IMG/VR virus record: IMGVR_UViG_3300032242_002920
Span: 62,001 to 126,000 of that record
Strand: one strand, 5' to 3'
Length of the DNA stretch: 64,000 bases
Source: a virus
Shown piece after piece: positions 32,285-42,011 of the stretch. Positions within the stretch are counted from its first letter, which is position 1. Each line of letters opens with the position of its first letter. Position numbers and translations under genes: made by a program. Below the pieces are notes generated by a model. That model saw nothing but the letters and a program-made list of their open reading frames with translations. It did not search any database and was not told where the DNA came from.

Positions 32285-33052
32285 ATGACAGAAGAAACAC
32301 ATTTTACTCCAAAGCTTGGCAAGGCACAGGCTCGCCCCGATGCCGTAAAGTTAAAGTTCAGTAACTACATTAATACTACGCAACTTCCTACGCCACCTGT
32401 TTCTTTTGGTCATGAAGCCCTGATTAGTTCTTGGGGTATGCTTGGCAATGATCGCTACGGTGATTGTGTTTGGGCTGGTGCAGCACACGAAACGGCAATG
32501 TGGAATAAGGAAGCTAATCATGTTGTTAACTTTACTGATCAGGCCGTTCTTTCGGACTACTCTGCTGTAACAGGATTTAATCCTAATGATCCTAGCACCG
32601 ACCAAGGAACCGATATGCAAAAGGCCGCTTCTTATCGAAAGAAGTCTGGCATTAGGGATGCAACTGGCAAGCGTCATCAGGTCGCGGCTTACTTGTCCAT
32701 CACTCCCGGCAACGTTCAAGAGCACCTTCTTGCTATGTATCTTTTTGGTGCAGTTGGTATTGGTATCACATTCCCAGATAGTGCAATGAGGCAATTTCAT
32801 TACTCGCAGCCTTGGGACATTGTTCCCGGAGCACAAATTCAAGGTGGTCATTATATTCCCCTTGTCGCTCGTCGTAACAATATGCTTGTGTGTGTTACAT
32901 GGGGTCGCACTCAGCCAATGACTGATGCATTCTTTAGTAAGTACAATGATGAGTCGATTGTTTATATTTCTAATGAAATGCTTGTAAATGGTAAATCTCC
33001 TGAAGGATTTAATGCACAGCAACTTCAGGCCGATCTCGCACAGCTTCACTAA
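32285..33052 (+). CDS. Papain-like cysteine peptidase
   Basis: 255 aa. GNDRYGDCVWAGAAHETAMW (~58-77) carries the catalytic Cys; GGHYIPLVARRNNMLVCVTW (~187-206) the His followed by Trp, the order seen in papain-fold peptidases. No signal peptide or binding domain. It could be an additional lysin acting on cell-wall peptides or a virion-associated protease; the position beyond the endolysin and before the fibre genes fits either. Confidence 0.72.
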   Translation: MTEETHFTPKLGKAQARPDAVKLKFSNYINTTQLPTPPVSFGHEALISSWGMLGNDRYGDCVWAGAAHETAMWNKEANHVVNFTDQAVLSDYSAVTGFNPNDPSTDQGTDMQKAASYRKKSGIRDATGKRHQVAAYLSITPGNVQEHLLAMYLFGAVGIGITFPDSAMRQFHYSQPWDIVPGAQIQGGHYIPLVARRNNMLVCVTWGRTQPMTDAFFSKYNDESIVYISNEMLVNGKSPEGFNAQQLQADLAQLH

Positions 33053-33060
33053 GCAGTTCA

Positions 33061-33131
33061 GCATCTGTGGTGTAGTGGTAACATCAGAGCCTTCCAAGCT
33101 CTTGTCGCGGGTTCGAATCCCGCCAGATGCT
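33061..33131 (+). tRNA. tRNA-Gly(UCC)
   Basis: Acceptor GCATCTG/CAGATGC, anticodon stem AGAGC/GCTCT with loop CTTCCAA (TCC), T arm GCGGG-TTCGAAT-CCCGC. No separate promoter seen; probably processed from the peptidase transcript. Confidence 0.95.
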
Positions 33132-33196
33132 TTCAAATCTGTCTTAATCAAGCAGATAAATTATATAGCAGACAAGTACATAGGATTTAATTTTTA

Positions 33197-34237
33197 ATGT
33201 CACAGATCACCCCTTATTTGGGACTCACAGTATGGAACGATTTGGCGGATCCTTACGATTCGTCTCAACTCGTTGATAATTTTATTAAGATCGATAATCA
33301 CGACCATACTGGCGGCGGTAAGGGCATCCAAATTGATACCGCAGCGATTAAAGATTCTGCTGTAACGACAGCTAAAATTGCTGACGGAGCAATTACCAAT
33401 TCAGATGTTAATGCAAGCGCAGGAATTGTAGATACTAAGCTTTCCACTATTTCAACTGCTGGTAAGGTATCTAATAGCGCTCTTGCCAATGCTGGCGTAA
33501 CCGCCATTAACGGAACGTCTGTGACACTGGGATCACCGGCAACAATTACTGCTGCTCCTACCGGAACCGCAGGTGGCGACCTTACTGGAACCTACCCAAA
33601 TCCAACCCTTTCAACAACTGGAGTTAACGCTGGCACTTATAGTAATGTAACTGTTGATACTAAGGGTCGCGTTAGCGCTGGAACAAAAATTGATTATGGT
33701 ACCGGTCCGTTACCTACTTCTCCGTCTGCTGGCGACGAATACTACTATGTTGCAGACTCTACAGATGGAGTAGTTTGGCACCTTAGATACAAGGACTCAA
33801 CTAATAAATGGGAATTTGTTGGTGGAGCGCCATTGGCTGCCGTTCAAAATATTGGCACAAGCTCTACTTTAAATGCTGCAACATTAGGTACATCTTATGT
33901 TTACGCGCTTACGTCGGGAGTTTCGGGACCATCATTGACCGTTCCATTTGCTGGAACATATAGAATAGAATTTGGATTTGATGCTTCTAATTCAAATAAT
34001 GACAAAATAATTGGAATGGGTTTGTTTACAAGTTCTACTGCTAATACTAATTTAATTAATGGAGCCGAACTTTCAATTTCTTGTCATGCTAACGGCGAAA
34101 CTTACACTTCTGCTAAATTTGTTCATTATTACACGTTTGCTACCGCTCCTACTATTTACTCTCAATTTAAAAATTCTGCAAACACTGCAACTGTTTCAAA
34201 CAGATGGATTTCAATTACTCCATCTAAACTAGGATAA
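33197..34237 (+). CDS. Tail-fibre/receptor-binding protein, paralog 1
   Basis: 346 aa. The N-terminus ([20 protein letters not shown] then [17 protein letters not shown]) is a virion-attachment module shared with the next two genes. It is followed by repeats of the form [20 protein letters not shown] typical of fibre shafts. The C-terminal ~150 residues, after [17 protein letters not shown], form a beta-sandwich-like head ([16 protein letters not shown]), likely the receptor-binding or trimeric tip. No catalytic motif. Confidence 0.82.
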   Translation: MSQITPYLGLTVWNDLADPYDSSQLVDNFIKIDNHDHTGGGKGIQIDTAAIKDSAVTTAKIADGAITNSDVNASAGIVDTKLSTISTAGKVSNSALANAGVTAINGTSVTLGSPATITAAPTGTAGGDLTGTYPNPTLSTTGVNAGTYSNVTVDTKGRVSAGTKIDYGTGPLPTSPSAGDEYYYVADSTDGVVWHLRYKDSTNKWEFVGGAPLAAVQNIGTSSTLNAATLGTSYVYALTSGVSGPSLTVPFAGTYRIEFGFDASNSNNDKIIGMGLFTSSTANTNLINGAELSISCHANGETYTSAKFVHYYTFATAPTIYSQFKNSANTATVSNRWISITPSKLG

Positions 34238-34239
34238 CA

Positions 34240-35178
34240 ATGGCTCAAGTAACACCAAATCTCGCACTTACAGTATGGAACAGTCTTACTGATCCTTACG
34301 ATTCTGGTCAACTTGCCGATAACTTTGTAAAAATTGATCTTCACGATCACTCTGGCGGTGGTCATGGTTTGCAAATTGATGGCAGCAAGAGCATCGTTCC
34401 AAATACTATTACTGATGTTCAACTTGCTACTAATAGCGTCGGTACTGCCGAAATTCAATCTGGAGCAGTTGCTGCTGATGAACTCGCAGATGGTCAAATT
34501 AGCAGATCAAAGTTTTCTACTGCCGTTGGTACAACTGGCGGTAACGGGTCCCCACTTTACGTTTCCCAAGGCAACCCGCTTCCAACTGGCGCTGCTACAG
34601 GAGACGAAGTTTACTATCAAGCAAGTAATGGAACTACTCCTACTCCAGTAACTGCAATGTGGCATTTTAGATACAATGGAACCAGTTGGGATTTCATCGG
34701 CGGCCCTCCACTTTTTGATTTTGATACTACGGATATCTCAGCTTCTCCTTCTCTTGATACATGGTATACTTATTATGGTGGCAGGGCTTTAAATTCTCTC
34801 GCACTTCCGTTTGCTGGCACTTATGTTGCGCATTACAAAATGGTAATTGATGTAACTGGTCAAAGTTCTGGAAATTATGGCAATTTTGGAATTGGAATTA
34901 ACTATGGTGCAATTGCCACTTCAAGTACAAATACTCAAACCCCCTTACTTGATTCTCCTAGTTATAAACGATTCGATCAAAATTCCGGTACCGGTACATT
35001 TGTAGAGACCGCTGGAAATGGTTATCAATTCTCCGTATCTGCGAGTACAACATCTACTAATAGATATCTAAAACAATCGATTAATATACAAGCATCACAT
35101 ACTGACACTACTCCGCCTACTGCAATTAGGTATCAGTCTTTGTCAATCTTACCCGTAACAGTAACAAACTGGTCATAG
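34240..35178 (+). CDS. Tail-fibre/receptor-binding protein, paralog 2
   Basis: 312 aa, two bases after paralog 1. The same attachment module (LTVWNSLTDPYDSGQLADNF) and WHFRYNGTSWDFIGGPPL hinge are present, but the shaft is shorter and the head (LALPFAGTYVAHYKMVIDV) is diverged. It is probably a second fibre or a variant subunit with a different binding tip. Confidence 0.82.
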   Translation: MAQVTPNLALTVWNSLTDPYDSGQLADNFVKIDLHDHSGGGHGLQIDGSKSIVPNTITDVQLATNSVGTAEIQSGAVAADELADGQISRSKFSTAVGTTGGNGSPLYVSQGNPLPTGAATGDEVYYQASNGTTPTPVTAMWHFRYNGTSWDFIGGPPLFDFDTTDISASPSLDTWYTYYGGRALNSLALPFAGTYVAHYKMVIDVTGQSSGNYGNFGIGINYGAIATSSTNTQTPLLDSPSYKRFDQNSGTGTFVETAGNGYQFSVSASTTSTNRYLKQSINIQASHTDTTPPTAIRYQSLSILPVTVTNWS

Positions 35179-35186
35179 GAATATAA

Positions 35187-36020
35187 ATGGCAACTCAAAA
35201 TAACAACATGAACCTTTATCAATGGAATCTAGCGACAGATTCATTTGATTATAATCAACTTTCTACAAATTTTAAAACTATTGCCGATCACACTCACGAA
35301 CCCGGCAAGGGCGTTCAAATTCCAACCGGAGGAATTGTAGATCAAGCTATTACTTCTGATAAACTTGGGCCGGGAGCGGTAACTAACGGTAAACTTGGTA
35401 CCGCTGCCGTGCTTACGGGTAATCTTGGAGTAGGTATTCAACCTACTGGTAACATGATTACGTCATCGACCCTCTCAGGTCTTACGGGCCTTTACAATGG
35501 TTATACTATTGACTTTACAGATAGTACTACACTCCCTTCGTATGTTTGGCGTTTGCGTTATGATGGTACTTCAAAATGGTACTATGTAGGCGGAACGCCT
35601 TACACCAATTTTCAATCACCATCTTCAACCGCTGTCAGAACGTCTTCGCCAACAACTTATGGAAGTTTAAATTCTACTGGGGCAACTACGGCCTCTCTTA
35701 CCGCACCAGTCGCGGGCAAATATATTGTGGATTTTTGGGGCGTCATTGGTCGTCAATCAGTTGCTAATGATGGAGCTGGGCCTGTTTATATGTCTGTAAA
35801 AAATGGAAGTACTGCCGCTACTGACGCAGATTCTTTTAGCGCACACATTACGGTAACAGGTTCAGATAAAGCTTACACGGGAATGCGTTCAACCGTTATG
35901 ACAGTTGCAGCCGGAGACGCATTGCTTTGTCAATTTAAAGCAGATAATACCGCCACGGCTAACAATGTTACGGTTAATCGTCACGGAATTTCAATCAGGC
36001 CAATTTACTTTGGCTCATAG
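35187..36020 (+). CDS. Tail-fibre/receptor-binding protein, paralog 3
   Basis: 277 aa. A third copy of the N-terminal module (NLYQWNLATDSFDYNQLSTN then HTHEPGKGVQI), the hinge WRLRYDGTSKWYYVGGTPYT and a different head (SLTAPVAGKYIVDFWGVIG). Decreasing length and diverging heads across the three genes suggest duplication followed by specialisation. Confidence 0.82.
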   Translation: MATQNNNMNLYQWNLATDSFDYNQLSTNFKTIADHTHEPGKGVQIPTGGIVDQAITSDKLGPGAVTNGKLGTAAVLTGNLGVGIQPTGNMITSSTLSGLTGLYNGYTIDFTDSTTLPSYVWRLRYDGTSKWYYVGGTPYTNFQSPSSTAVRTSSPTTYGSLNSTGATTASLTAPVAGKYIVDFWGVIGRQSVANDGAGPVYMSVKNGSTAATDADSFSAHITVTGSDKAYTGMRSTVMTVAAGDALLCQFKADNTATANNVTVNRHGISIRPIYFGS

Positions 36021-36038
36021 TTAAGTTAGGAGAAAAAT

Positions 36039-36425
36039 ATGTCACAAACAGATGACATTATTAAATCAACAGAACAGTTAGCAGGATTTGCAGCCGAATT
36101 AACCGATTATGAAGTTGGAGCGGTCGGTAAAATTATTGGCAAAATTCAGCGCAAATACGCTCATAGGCCTAATAGCCCAGAAGTACTTGATCAACTTCGA
36201 GACGAAGTAATTACCACGCTCGCGGAACAACTTAATATTTTGGCAACACTGGACCCAACCCCATGTTTTCACGGCGAACCCCCAATTGTTGAAATTTTAG
36301 GCAAGGTCGCTGGCGATAATATCCATAAAGATGGATTTGATCACGAACGTAAGTATTGGGAAGTACAGAAAGCTAACGAACTTGGCGAAGCATATCGCGG
36401 TCAAAAAGAAAAGCATAATGGATGA
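36039..36425 (+). CDS. Small protein upstream of terminase
   Basis: 128 aa from ATG 36039 after AGGAGAAA. Helical, moderately charged (DYEVGAVGKIIGKIQRKYAH); its last codon overlaps the terminase ATG. Location directly before the large terminase is where small terminase subunits usually lie, but no HTH is evident, so that identity is only a suggestion. Confidence 0.6.
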   Translation: MSQTDDIIKSTEQLAGFAAELTDYEVGAVGKIIGKIQRKYAHRPNSPEVLDQLRDEVITTLAEQLNILATLDPTPCFHGEPPIVEILGKVAGDNIHKDGFDHERKYWEVQKANELGEAYRGQKEKHNG

Positions 36426-38473
36426 CCGATCTAGACCTTTTAGGACAACTAGAGGCTAATTTTAATCGCAGAAAAGTCGGTATTACAGAGTTTGCCGAAA
36501 GTAAGGAATTTTGCGGTAGAATTTTATATCCAAGACAGAGGCTTCTTCTTAAACTCTTTTTCCTTGAGGATCTGACCGAGGAAGAGGAACGAATCCTTGA
36601 TCTTTGGATTGCCGGAGGCGGCAAGGGGGATAATATTGAAATATCGCCTAATATTCGAGAACGCATTCAATGGTGCAAGGATAACGGGTACCAGCATTTT
36701 CGTGAAATTGTTCTTGTTGGCGGTCGCCGTTGCTCTAAAGGTTTCATTACTGGTCTTTCTATCTCAAAGAAAATTTATGATACCTTGCAGTTGCAAGACC
36801 CTAATGCTCATTATGGCATTGACGCAGACAAAGAGATTTACTTTTCTGTAATTGCTGCCGCTCAAGATCAGGCTAAGGATCAGCAATATGCTGACGTTTC
36901 GGGCATGGTTAACTCTTGCATGTCTATGCAGCGATACATTAACAAGATGCAGGAGCTTGAATTCAGTCTTTATACTGAAGCTGACCTTCGTAAAATGGCT
37001 AGTTGGAAGCGTCAAGGTCGTAAGGTGATGCGAGACACCGCTACAATCCGTGGTAAGGCCCTTCCAGCTAACTCTCGTACTATTCGTGGTTCTGCCACTA
37101 TGGTTTTTGCATTTGACGAATTTGCTCACTTTATGCAAGGCGACTCTGATCAATCTGATTCAGAGGTATACGCGGCTGCTATTCCTGCTCTCGCACAGTT
37201 TGGTACTGCTGGCATGATTTTTGCTAACTCTTCGCCTTATTCTAAGGTCGGTAAGTTTTATGAGCGTTATGAGAACGCCATGGCAACTGAAAATGGCAAT
37301 GCTATGTCACCTATGACTCTTGGCATTAAACTTCCATCTTGGGCATTGTTTGATGGTTGGTGGGAAGATCCACTTTACATCGGTCCTAAGAAGTGCGTTA
37401 CCGTGTCTCCAGATTGGGATGTTAATTTACGGTTACCAAATTCGGATGAGTTTTTCTATACTAATGAAGACCGTCAAGCTATTATTCAGATGCGAGAAGA
37501 TGAACGTCAAGATCCTGAGAAGTTCAAGGTAGAAAGACGCGCTAACTTTGCTGAAGTTATTGATTCATATCTTGATGCTGCTAAGGTTGATCGCATGTTC
37601 AAAGGCGTTCCAATTGGAAAAGATGATGAGGGTCTTGTTTATGAACCTTTGAAAATTAATCGAACTGATTCTACTTATATGAATCAATATTTTGCTCATC
37701 TTGATCCCTCATCCACCACTGCCGGATTTGGATTTGCTCTTGGTCACACCGAAATGTTTAATATTGACGGTAAAGAAGAAGAGCATGTTATTTTTGATAT
37801 TATTCAAAGATGGAATCCGTCAGACTTTGAAGATTCCACAATTGATTGGGAACCAATTCTTGAAGAAATTATGGAATTATGCACAATTTTCAGACCGGTT
37901 CAATTAACTATGGATCAACATCAAAGCTCGTGGCCTATTTCATTTTTGCGTAAAACATTAAGAAACAAAGGCATTGAAACAAGGGTTTATGAAAAAACTG
38001 CAACATCCATGAACAATTGGAACCGAGCAGAAATTTTTAAAACTGCAATTAATCAAAATAAAATTCACGCTCCTTATGATACGGCTGATTGTCAATATGC
38101 TAGCCTAGAATTAAAATTCCTTCAAGAGATTAAATCTGCTAGAATTCCAAGGGTGGAAAAACAAGAAGTTGGTCCAGTTCAAACTAAAGATATTGCAGAC
38201 GCCATGATGGAAGTTGTCGAAGCTGCTATTGGAGATTCCATGGCCAAGGAAACTAGGGCCGATTTGGGAGAGGGAATAAGGATGGGATCGCCCGGTGGTT
38301 ATGCTATGGGAGGTCGTGAATCCGCTTCTTCTGGGGAGCTTTCACACTTTTATGGTAAGCGTCAAGGAGAGCAATATTTGTCGGGATCAATGAGTAGAAA
38401 ACAAAACCCCGTGTCTCCAACTAGAAGGCCCGTTGGTGGTAGACCAGTTTATCGCGGTCTTCCTAACAGATAA
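36422..38473 (+). CDS. Terminase large subunit
   Basis: 683 aa. The ATPase domain has VGGRRCSKGF (~97-106), a Walker A without the usual G-K-S/T, and Walker B MVFAFDEFAHF (~225-235), with the coupling motif NSSPYSKVGKF. The C-terminal RNase H-like nuclease supplies acidic residues in AHLDPSSTTAGF (~425), TMDQHQSSW (~496) and DIADAMMEV (~591). It is the packaging motor and genome-cutting enzyme. Its Gly-rich C-terminus (MGSPGGYAMGGRE) may contact the portal. Confidence 0.9.
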   Translation: MTDLDLLGQLEANFNRRKVGITEFAESKEFCGRILYPRQRLLLKLFFLEDLTEEEERILDLWIAGGGKGDNIEISPNIRERIQWCKDNGYQHFREIVLVGGRRCSKGFITGLSISKKIYDTLQLQDPNAHYGIDADKEIYFSVIAAAQDQAKDQQYADVSGMVNSCMSMQRYINKMQELEFSLYTEADLRKMASWKRQGRKVMRDTATIRGKALPANSRTIRGSATMVFAFDEFAHFMQGDSDQSDSEVYAAAIPALAQFGTAGMIFANSSPYSKVGKFYERYENAMATENGNAMSPMTLGIKLPSWALFDGWWEDPLYIGPKKCVTVSPDWDVNLRLPNSDEFFYTNEDRQAIIQMREDERQDPEKFKVERRANFAEVIDSYLDAAKVDRMFKGVPIGKDDEGLVYEPLKINRTDSTYMNQYFAHLDPSSTTAGFGFALGHTEMFNIDGKEEEHVIFDIIQRWNPSDFEDSTIDWEPILEEIMELCTIFRPVQLTMDQHQSSWPISFLRKTLRNKGIETRVYEKTATSMNNWNRAEIFKTAINQNKIHAPYDTADCQYASLELKFLQEIKSARIPRVEKQEVGPVQTKDIADAMMEVVEAAIGDSMAKETRADLGEGIRMGSPGGYAMGGRESASSGELSHFYGKRQGEQYLSGSMSRKQNPVSPTRRPVGGRPVYRGLPNR

Positions 38474-38490
38474 TAACTAGAAAAGTTATT
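38472..38490 (+). other. Hairpin after terminase
   Basis: AATAACT/AGTTATT 7-bp stem, loop AGAAA, right after the terminase stop. No T-run; may be a weak terminator or stabilising 3' hairpin. Confidence 0.4.
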
Positions 38491-38513
38491 ATAACAACAT
38501 TGTAATCATTGAG

Positions 38514-39461
38514 ATGAACTCAGACCCAACTTATATTTTCAAAAATGGTAAGGTTTACACTTACCAAAACGGAAAGATCGTAGCTTCAGTTGAAGAAGAA
38601 CTTTTCGTAGAAGAAGAGGCAGCACATCTAGCCTCAGCAGAAGATGCAACTCATGTTGTGACCCCCAACGGACTCAAGGGCAAGGTTCTTGGTCGCGTTA
38701 AGGGCCTATGGGAGGACGAAGTAACTATTCGTTTTGAGAATGGTCGCATTGCCTCGCTCCCTGTTAGCAAGCTTACTTTCTCTAACGAAGAGGAAGAAGA
38801 AGAAAAGCATGACAATATTAAGGATCTTGAAAAGAAGGTAGAGTCTTCAATTTCAGTATATGACGCCGCTACAATTGAAAGTCGGGTTCGCGAGCTTGAT
38901 CAAATCAAGGTTGAGGCCTCATTGTTTATTGATGCTGGCCTTTCTGATGAAGATCTTCAGCGCGTAGCTTCGGTTATTACGCAAGCTAATTATGAAATGG
39001 AAGAGATTGGCGATGTAATTCGCGCCCTTGAAGAAGGACACACCTCAGCTTACGAGGCTCCCGCTCCATTTGAAATTCATGTTGTAGAGCAAGGCGGCCC
39101 AACTAATGGTCACGATTCAAGTTGGCTTGATGGTGCTATTAACGAAATGGTTGTTGAGGCTAATTCAACTGATTACACAAAACTTATGGATGAAGGCCCA
39201 GAGGCCTTTGTCGCTGGACTCGATCACGAAACACTTTCGGATTCAGGAACAGTTCGTTCACTTGCTTCAAATTGGATCCGTTCAAAGACTGCGGCTGCCG
39301 ACGATGATGTACGTGAAAAGTACGAGAAGGTATGGCTTGCTCGCGTCGAAGAGCAGCGCCGTGCTTCGCTTACAGAAGTAAAAGAAGAGATGCACAAGGA
39401 GGCTGCTGCCGAAGAATCCGTCAATTATGACGAAATTGGCGACGACTCACTATTCATGTAA
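38514..39461 (+). CDS. Acidic head-associated protein (315 aa)
   Basis: Very acidic, with Glu runs (SNEEEEEEKHDN), KOW-like KGKVLGRVKGLWEDEVTI near the N-terminus and long helices. Lies between terminase and portal and has no recognised fold. Could be a scaffold-like, capsid-decoration or internal protein; inferred from location and composition. Confidence 0.65.
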   Translation: MNSDPTYIFKNGKVYTYQNGKIVASVEEELFVEEEAAHLASAEDATHVVTPNGLKGKVLGRVKGLWEDEVTIRFENGRIASLPVSKLTFSNEEEEEEKHDNIKDLEKKVESSISVYDAATIESRVRELDQIKVEASLFIDAGLSDEDLQRVASVITQANYEMEEIGDVIRALEEGHTSAYEAPAPFEIHVVEQGGPTNGHDSSWLDGAINEMVVEANSTDYTKLMDEGPEAFVAGLDHETLSDSGTVRSLASNWIRSKTAAADDDVREKYEKVWLARVEEQRRASLTEVKEEMHKEAAAEESVNYDEIGDDSLFM

Positions 39462-39462
39462 T

Positions 39463-39633
39463 ATGCATAAACCGCTTACGACAGAATCAGCAATGAAATG
39501 TTCGTGCGGATGCACTGCAATTACATATTGTGTTGAGAGTTCCCCAAAAGCAGTAGCTTGCCCCAGATGTGCAACAGTACATAAAGTAGAAAAACCCCAA
39601 AATATAAAAATATACGCGTTTAGGTTAATTTAA
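39463..39633 (+). CDS. Small zinc-ribbon protein
   Basis: 56 aa from ATG 39463 (MHKPLTTESAMKC). Cysteines in CSCGC...CPRCATVHK give a CxCxC-(n)-CxxC pattern. Its stop overlaps the next ATG (TAATG). Unknown role. Confidence 0.6.
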   Translation: MHKPLTTESAMKCSCGCTAITYCVESSPKAVACPRCATVHKVEKPQNIKIYAFRLI

Positions 39634-41474
39634 TGAGTGGAATTTTTGAACATCTTGAAATGTTTGACGAAGGCAAGAAAGTTTCTGCCCGTCAAGCCCT
39701 TGCAGTAGCAAACAAGCGTTTTAACGACCAGTTTGCCGATTTTCTTCGTTCTGCTTCAAGCGAGAAAGAATTTAATAGCCGTCTTGCTCTTGTAGAGGGC
39801 GATATCACTAACATGATTAATGATGTTGCTTACGAGTATGATGGAAACGCAGATAATCTTAAAACTGCCCTTCTTAATACGGTTAAGGATCTTCGCACTG
39901 CTACTGAACCCCCTCACCTTGAGGTTCAGGATGAAGAGCAGTATGCGGCACAACATTCCGAAGTTCCGCCATGGCTCAAGAAGCAGGATGATGACGAAGA
40001 TCAGGAAGATGGCGGTAATCGCAAAGATTCCGCTACCGACAAGTGTGAAAAGTGCGAATGCGATCCATGCGAATGCAATGAACACGAGAGTAAGACCGCA
40101 GACATTCACTCTCAACCAGTTGCAAATCCTGTCCCTTTAGCTGAAACTCCCGGCTACACTGCTGGTGGTCAAGATATTGAAACAACTCTTGAAAACGCTC
40201 CTAGCGCCGTTGGCACGGGTCATGAAGCTGGCGCTCATAAGGTTGAGCAAAAAGATGGAGAGTTTTTTGTAATTGAAGATGGCGATGAGAAGGCCGCTGG
40301 CCCTTTTGATTCTAGGGAAGAGGCAGAAACCCGCGCCGATAAACTTAATGGACTTGAGAATCTTGAAAAAGAAGGATCCATCACCCCTCCTATGGCAAAG
40401 GCTATTGCTCTTAAGGAGGCTGCCGCTCAAGGCAAGAAGCGTATTTTTTTTGCTGCTAAGCCTGAAACCGGCGATAAGACAGAGGAGAATGAGAGCCTTC
40501 CTACTGGCAATGAGGATGCTCATGACGGTCCTTCACCTAAAATTGATAAGACAAAGTGGAAGCCAAATGCCACTAATCCAGATGGCAACCTAAAGCCAAT
40601 TGAGACTGAGGGCGACAATTCTCCTAATCCTACTCGTCATATGGATATTAAGGATAAGCCTGATTACGAGCGGGATACACTTGAAAATCTTAAAGAGTAT
40701 GACAACAATGTTTGGGAACGCGAGCAACTTCCATCAGCCGATGACAATGCCGGTTTTGACGGTACTCGCAATATTGATCAACCCACTAAGGCAGCAGAGA
40801 CTTTCCCTAATAAAAATCAAGCTGAGCCTGTAACTAACGTTTCATTACCCGAAGCTCTTGCCGAGAAAAAGATTGCCGGTTATCTTGAGAAGGTTGCAGT
40901 TTTTGAGGACGAGCGCGATATTATCGCTCAGCATATTCCCGATGACTACATTCCTTTTCCCGGTTTTTGGCAAGAAATGGCCAATCTTAAAAGAAAAGGT
41001 ATTTCGGACGATGTTATTAGGGACCTTCTTTATGGATCATGGCGAGCCGATCAAGAGCCAGAATTTTTAGAATCAATTGGTATTACTCCTTTGCGCGATC
41101 CTTCAGAATGGAAGAGCGATGAGGAACTTGAGCGCGAAGATCGGGCAAGAAATATGCTTCAAGAGGAAAGCGAAGCCCCTCTTGCTCCTAGACTGTCTCC
41201 AGAAGACGCCCTTGCCGAAGCTCTTGCTCAGCAACCTTCTGAAGAACCCGCTGAAGCACTTGCTGAGGAGCCTACTGAAGATATTTCAGAAGAACCAATT
41301 GCTGAAGAAACCCCAGAAGAGATTGAAGAAATTATCGAAGAGGGCGACAAGCCTAATGATCGCGTAAAGGTTGTTCATGAAGAAGATGAAGATACTTTTG
41401 ACAAAGAACCATCTAATGATGATCTTGAAAGCATCATGCGCGAAATTGAGGAGAACCCAGATGATTGGCAATGA
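39633..41474 (+). CDS. Large acidic low-complexity head-region protein
   Basis: 613 aa. Ordered N-terminal ~85 residues (EKEFNSRLALVEGDITNMIN) precede a long disordered, acidic middle with a Cys cluster (CEKCECDPCECNEHE, ~133-147) and a Glu/Ala/Pro-rich C-terminus (EEPAEALAEEPTEDISEEP). The 39-kb to 41-kb stretch uses many G/C-ending codons, unlike the AT-rich tail genes. It may be a scaffolding or internal capsid protein; no catalytic motif. Confidence 0.65.
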   Translation: MSGIFEHLEMFDEGKKVSARQALAVANKRFNDQFADFLRSASSEKEFNSRLALVEGDITNMINDVAYEYDGNADNLKTALLNTVKDLRTATEPPHLEVQDEEQYAAQHSEVPPWLKKQDDDEDQEDGGNRKDSATDKCEKCECDPCECNEHESKTADIHSQPVANPVPLAETPGYTAGGQDIETTLENAPSAVGTGHEAGAHKVEQKDGEFFVIEDGDEKAAGPFDSREEAETRADKLNGLENLEKEGSITPPMAKAIALKEAAAQGKKRIFFAAKPETGDKTEENESLPTGNEDAHDGPSPKIDKTKWKPNATNPDGNLKPIETEGDNSPNPTRHMDIKDKPDYERDTLENLKEYDNNVWEREQLPSADDNAGFDGTRNIDQPTKAAETFPNKNQAEPVTNVSLPEALAEKKIAGYLEKVAVFEDERDIIAQHIPDDYIPFPGFWQEMANLKRKGISDDVIRDLLYGSWRADQEPEFLESIGITPLRDPSEWKSDEELEREDRARNMLQEESEAPLAPRLSPEDALAEALAQQPSEEPAEALAEEPTEDISEEPIAEETPEEIEEIIEEGDKPNDRVKVVHEEDEDTFDKEPSNDDLESIMREIEENPDDWQ

Positions 41475-41517
41475 TTGTCCTTGCGGCGGAGATTGCACCT
41501 GCACTAAGGGTAGGTAA
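41461..41517 (+). CDS. Possible 18-aa Cys-rich microprotein
   Basis: ATG 41461, encoding a peptide with CPCGGDCTC, sits 6 nt after GAGGAGA, an excellent ribosome-binding site, within the end of the acidic gene. The Cys spacing recalls short metallothionein-type metal clusters. The Shine-Dalgarno could be a coincidence of Glu codons, so this is a candidate only. Confidence 0.35.
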   Translation: MIGNDCPCGGDCTCTKGR

Positions 41518-41519
41518 TT

Positions 41520-41942
41520 ATGTCTTTCCGTTTTGGAGGAACTGATTACGAAATTGACAGGGCTATTGCCCAGCACGAAAATTTTCCATTTATTTCAAAA
41601 AGTAAATGCGAATGCTGGAATGGCTACGAGCGCGTACCCGGAACAAAACCTTGCGCGCCCGGCTCTTGCAAAAAATGTGATTCGCACTCTAAAAAAGAAT
41701 CTTCTCAAGGCGATAAACCTTCTCCTAATGCGGCTACTGCTGTATTTGATGCACTTTGTTCTGGTGATAAAGATCAAGCTACCGAATTGCTTGGTCATAC
41801 TGATTGCCCCGAAGGTTGTGAAGTTCACGCCGAGGGTAAATGTAATCATGGTTACATGAGTGCAGGTCGTACCCGTGTTCGTTATCTTGTAGGCGGCGAT
41901 CCTTTTGACAAAAAGGACGAGTCAACAGGTCCTGTTCAATAA
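41520..41942 (+). CDS. Cys-rich protein upstream of portal
   Basis: 140 aa. Two Cys clusters: KCECWNGYERVPGTKPC followed by GSCKKC (~29-52), and DCPEGCEVHAEGKCNHG (~95-111). Both could bind zinc or form disulfides. No family recognised; located between head-associated genes, so a virion or assembly role is possible. Confidence 0.62.
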   Translation: MSFRFGGTDYEIDRAIAQHENFPFISKSKCECWNGYERVPGTKPCAPGSCKKCDSHSKKESSQGDKPSPNAATAVFDALCSGDKDQATELLGHTDCPEGCEVHAEGKCNHGYMSAGRTRVRYLVGGDPFDKKDESTGPVQ

Positions 41943-41943
41943 C

Positions 41944-41972
41944 TTGCATTTTTCTGTTAAACCTGCTATCCT
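41944..41972 (+). promoter_or_regulatory. Promoter of the portal gene
   Basis: -35 TTGCAT (41944-41949), 17 bp, -10 TATCCT (41967-41972) with TGC before it. Transcription start near 41979, in the gap before the portal ATG. AAGGG/CCCTT (41985-42004) may fold in the leader. Confidence 0.6.
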
Positions 41973-42011
41973 AAAGACAGGAAGAAGGGTCACAACAAGC
42001 CCTTAATTGAT

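Noticed and set aside
32351-33151. 266-aa minus-strand frame opposite the cysteine peptidase
   Set aside because: Antisense shadow; no ribosome-binding site, composition unlike phage genes, and tRNA-Gly lies within it.
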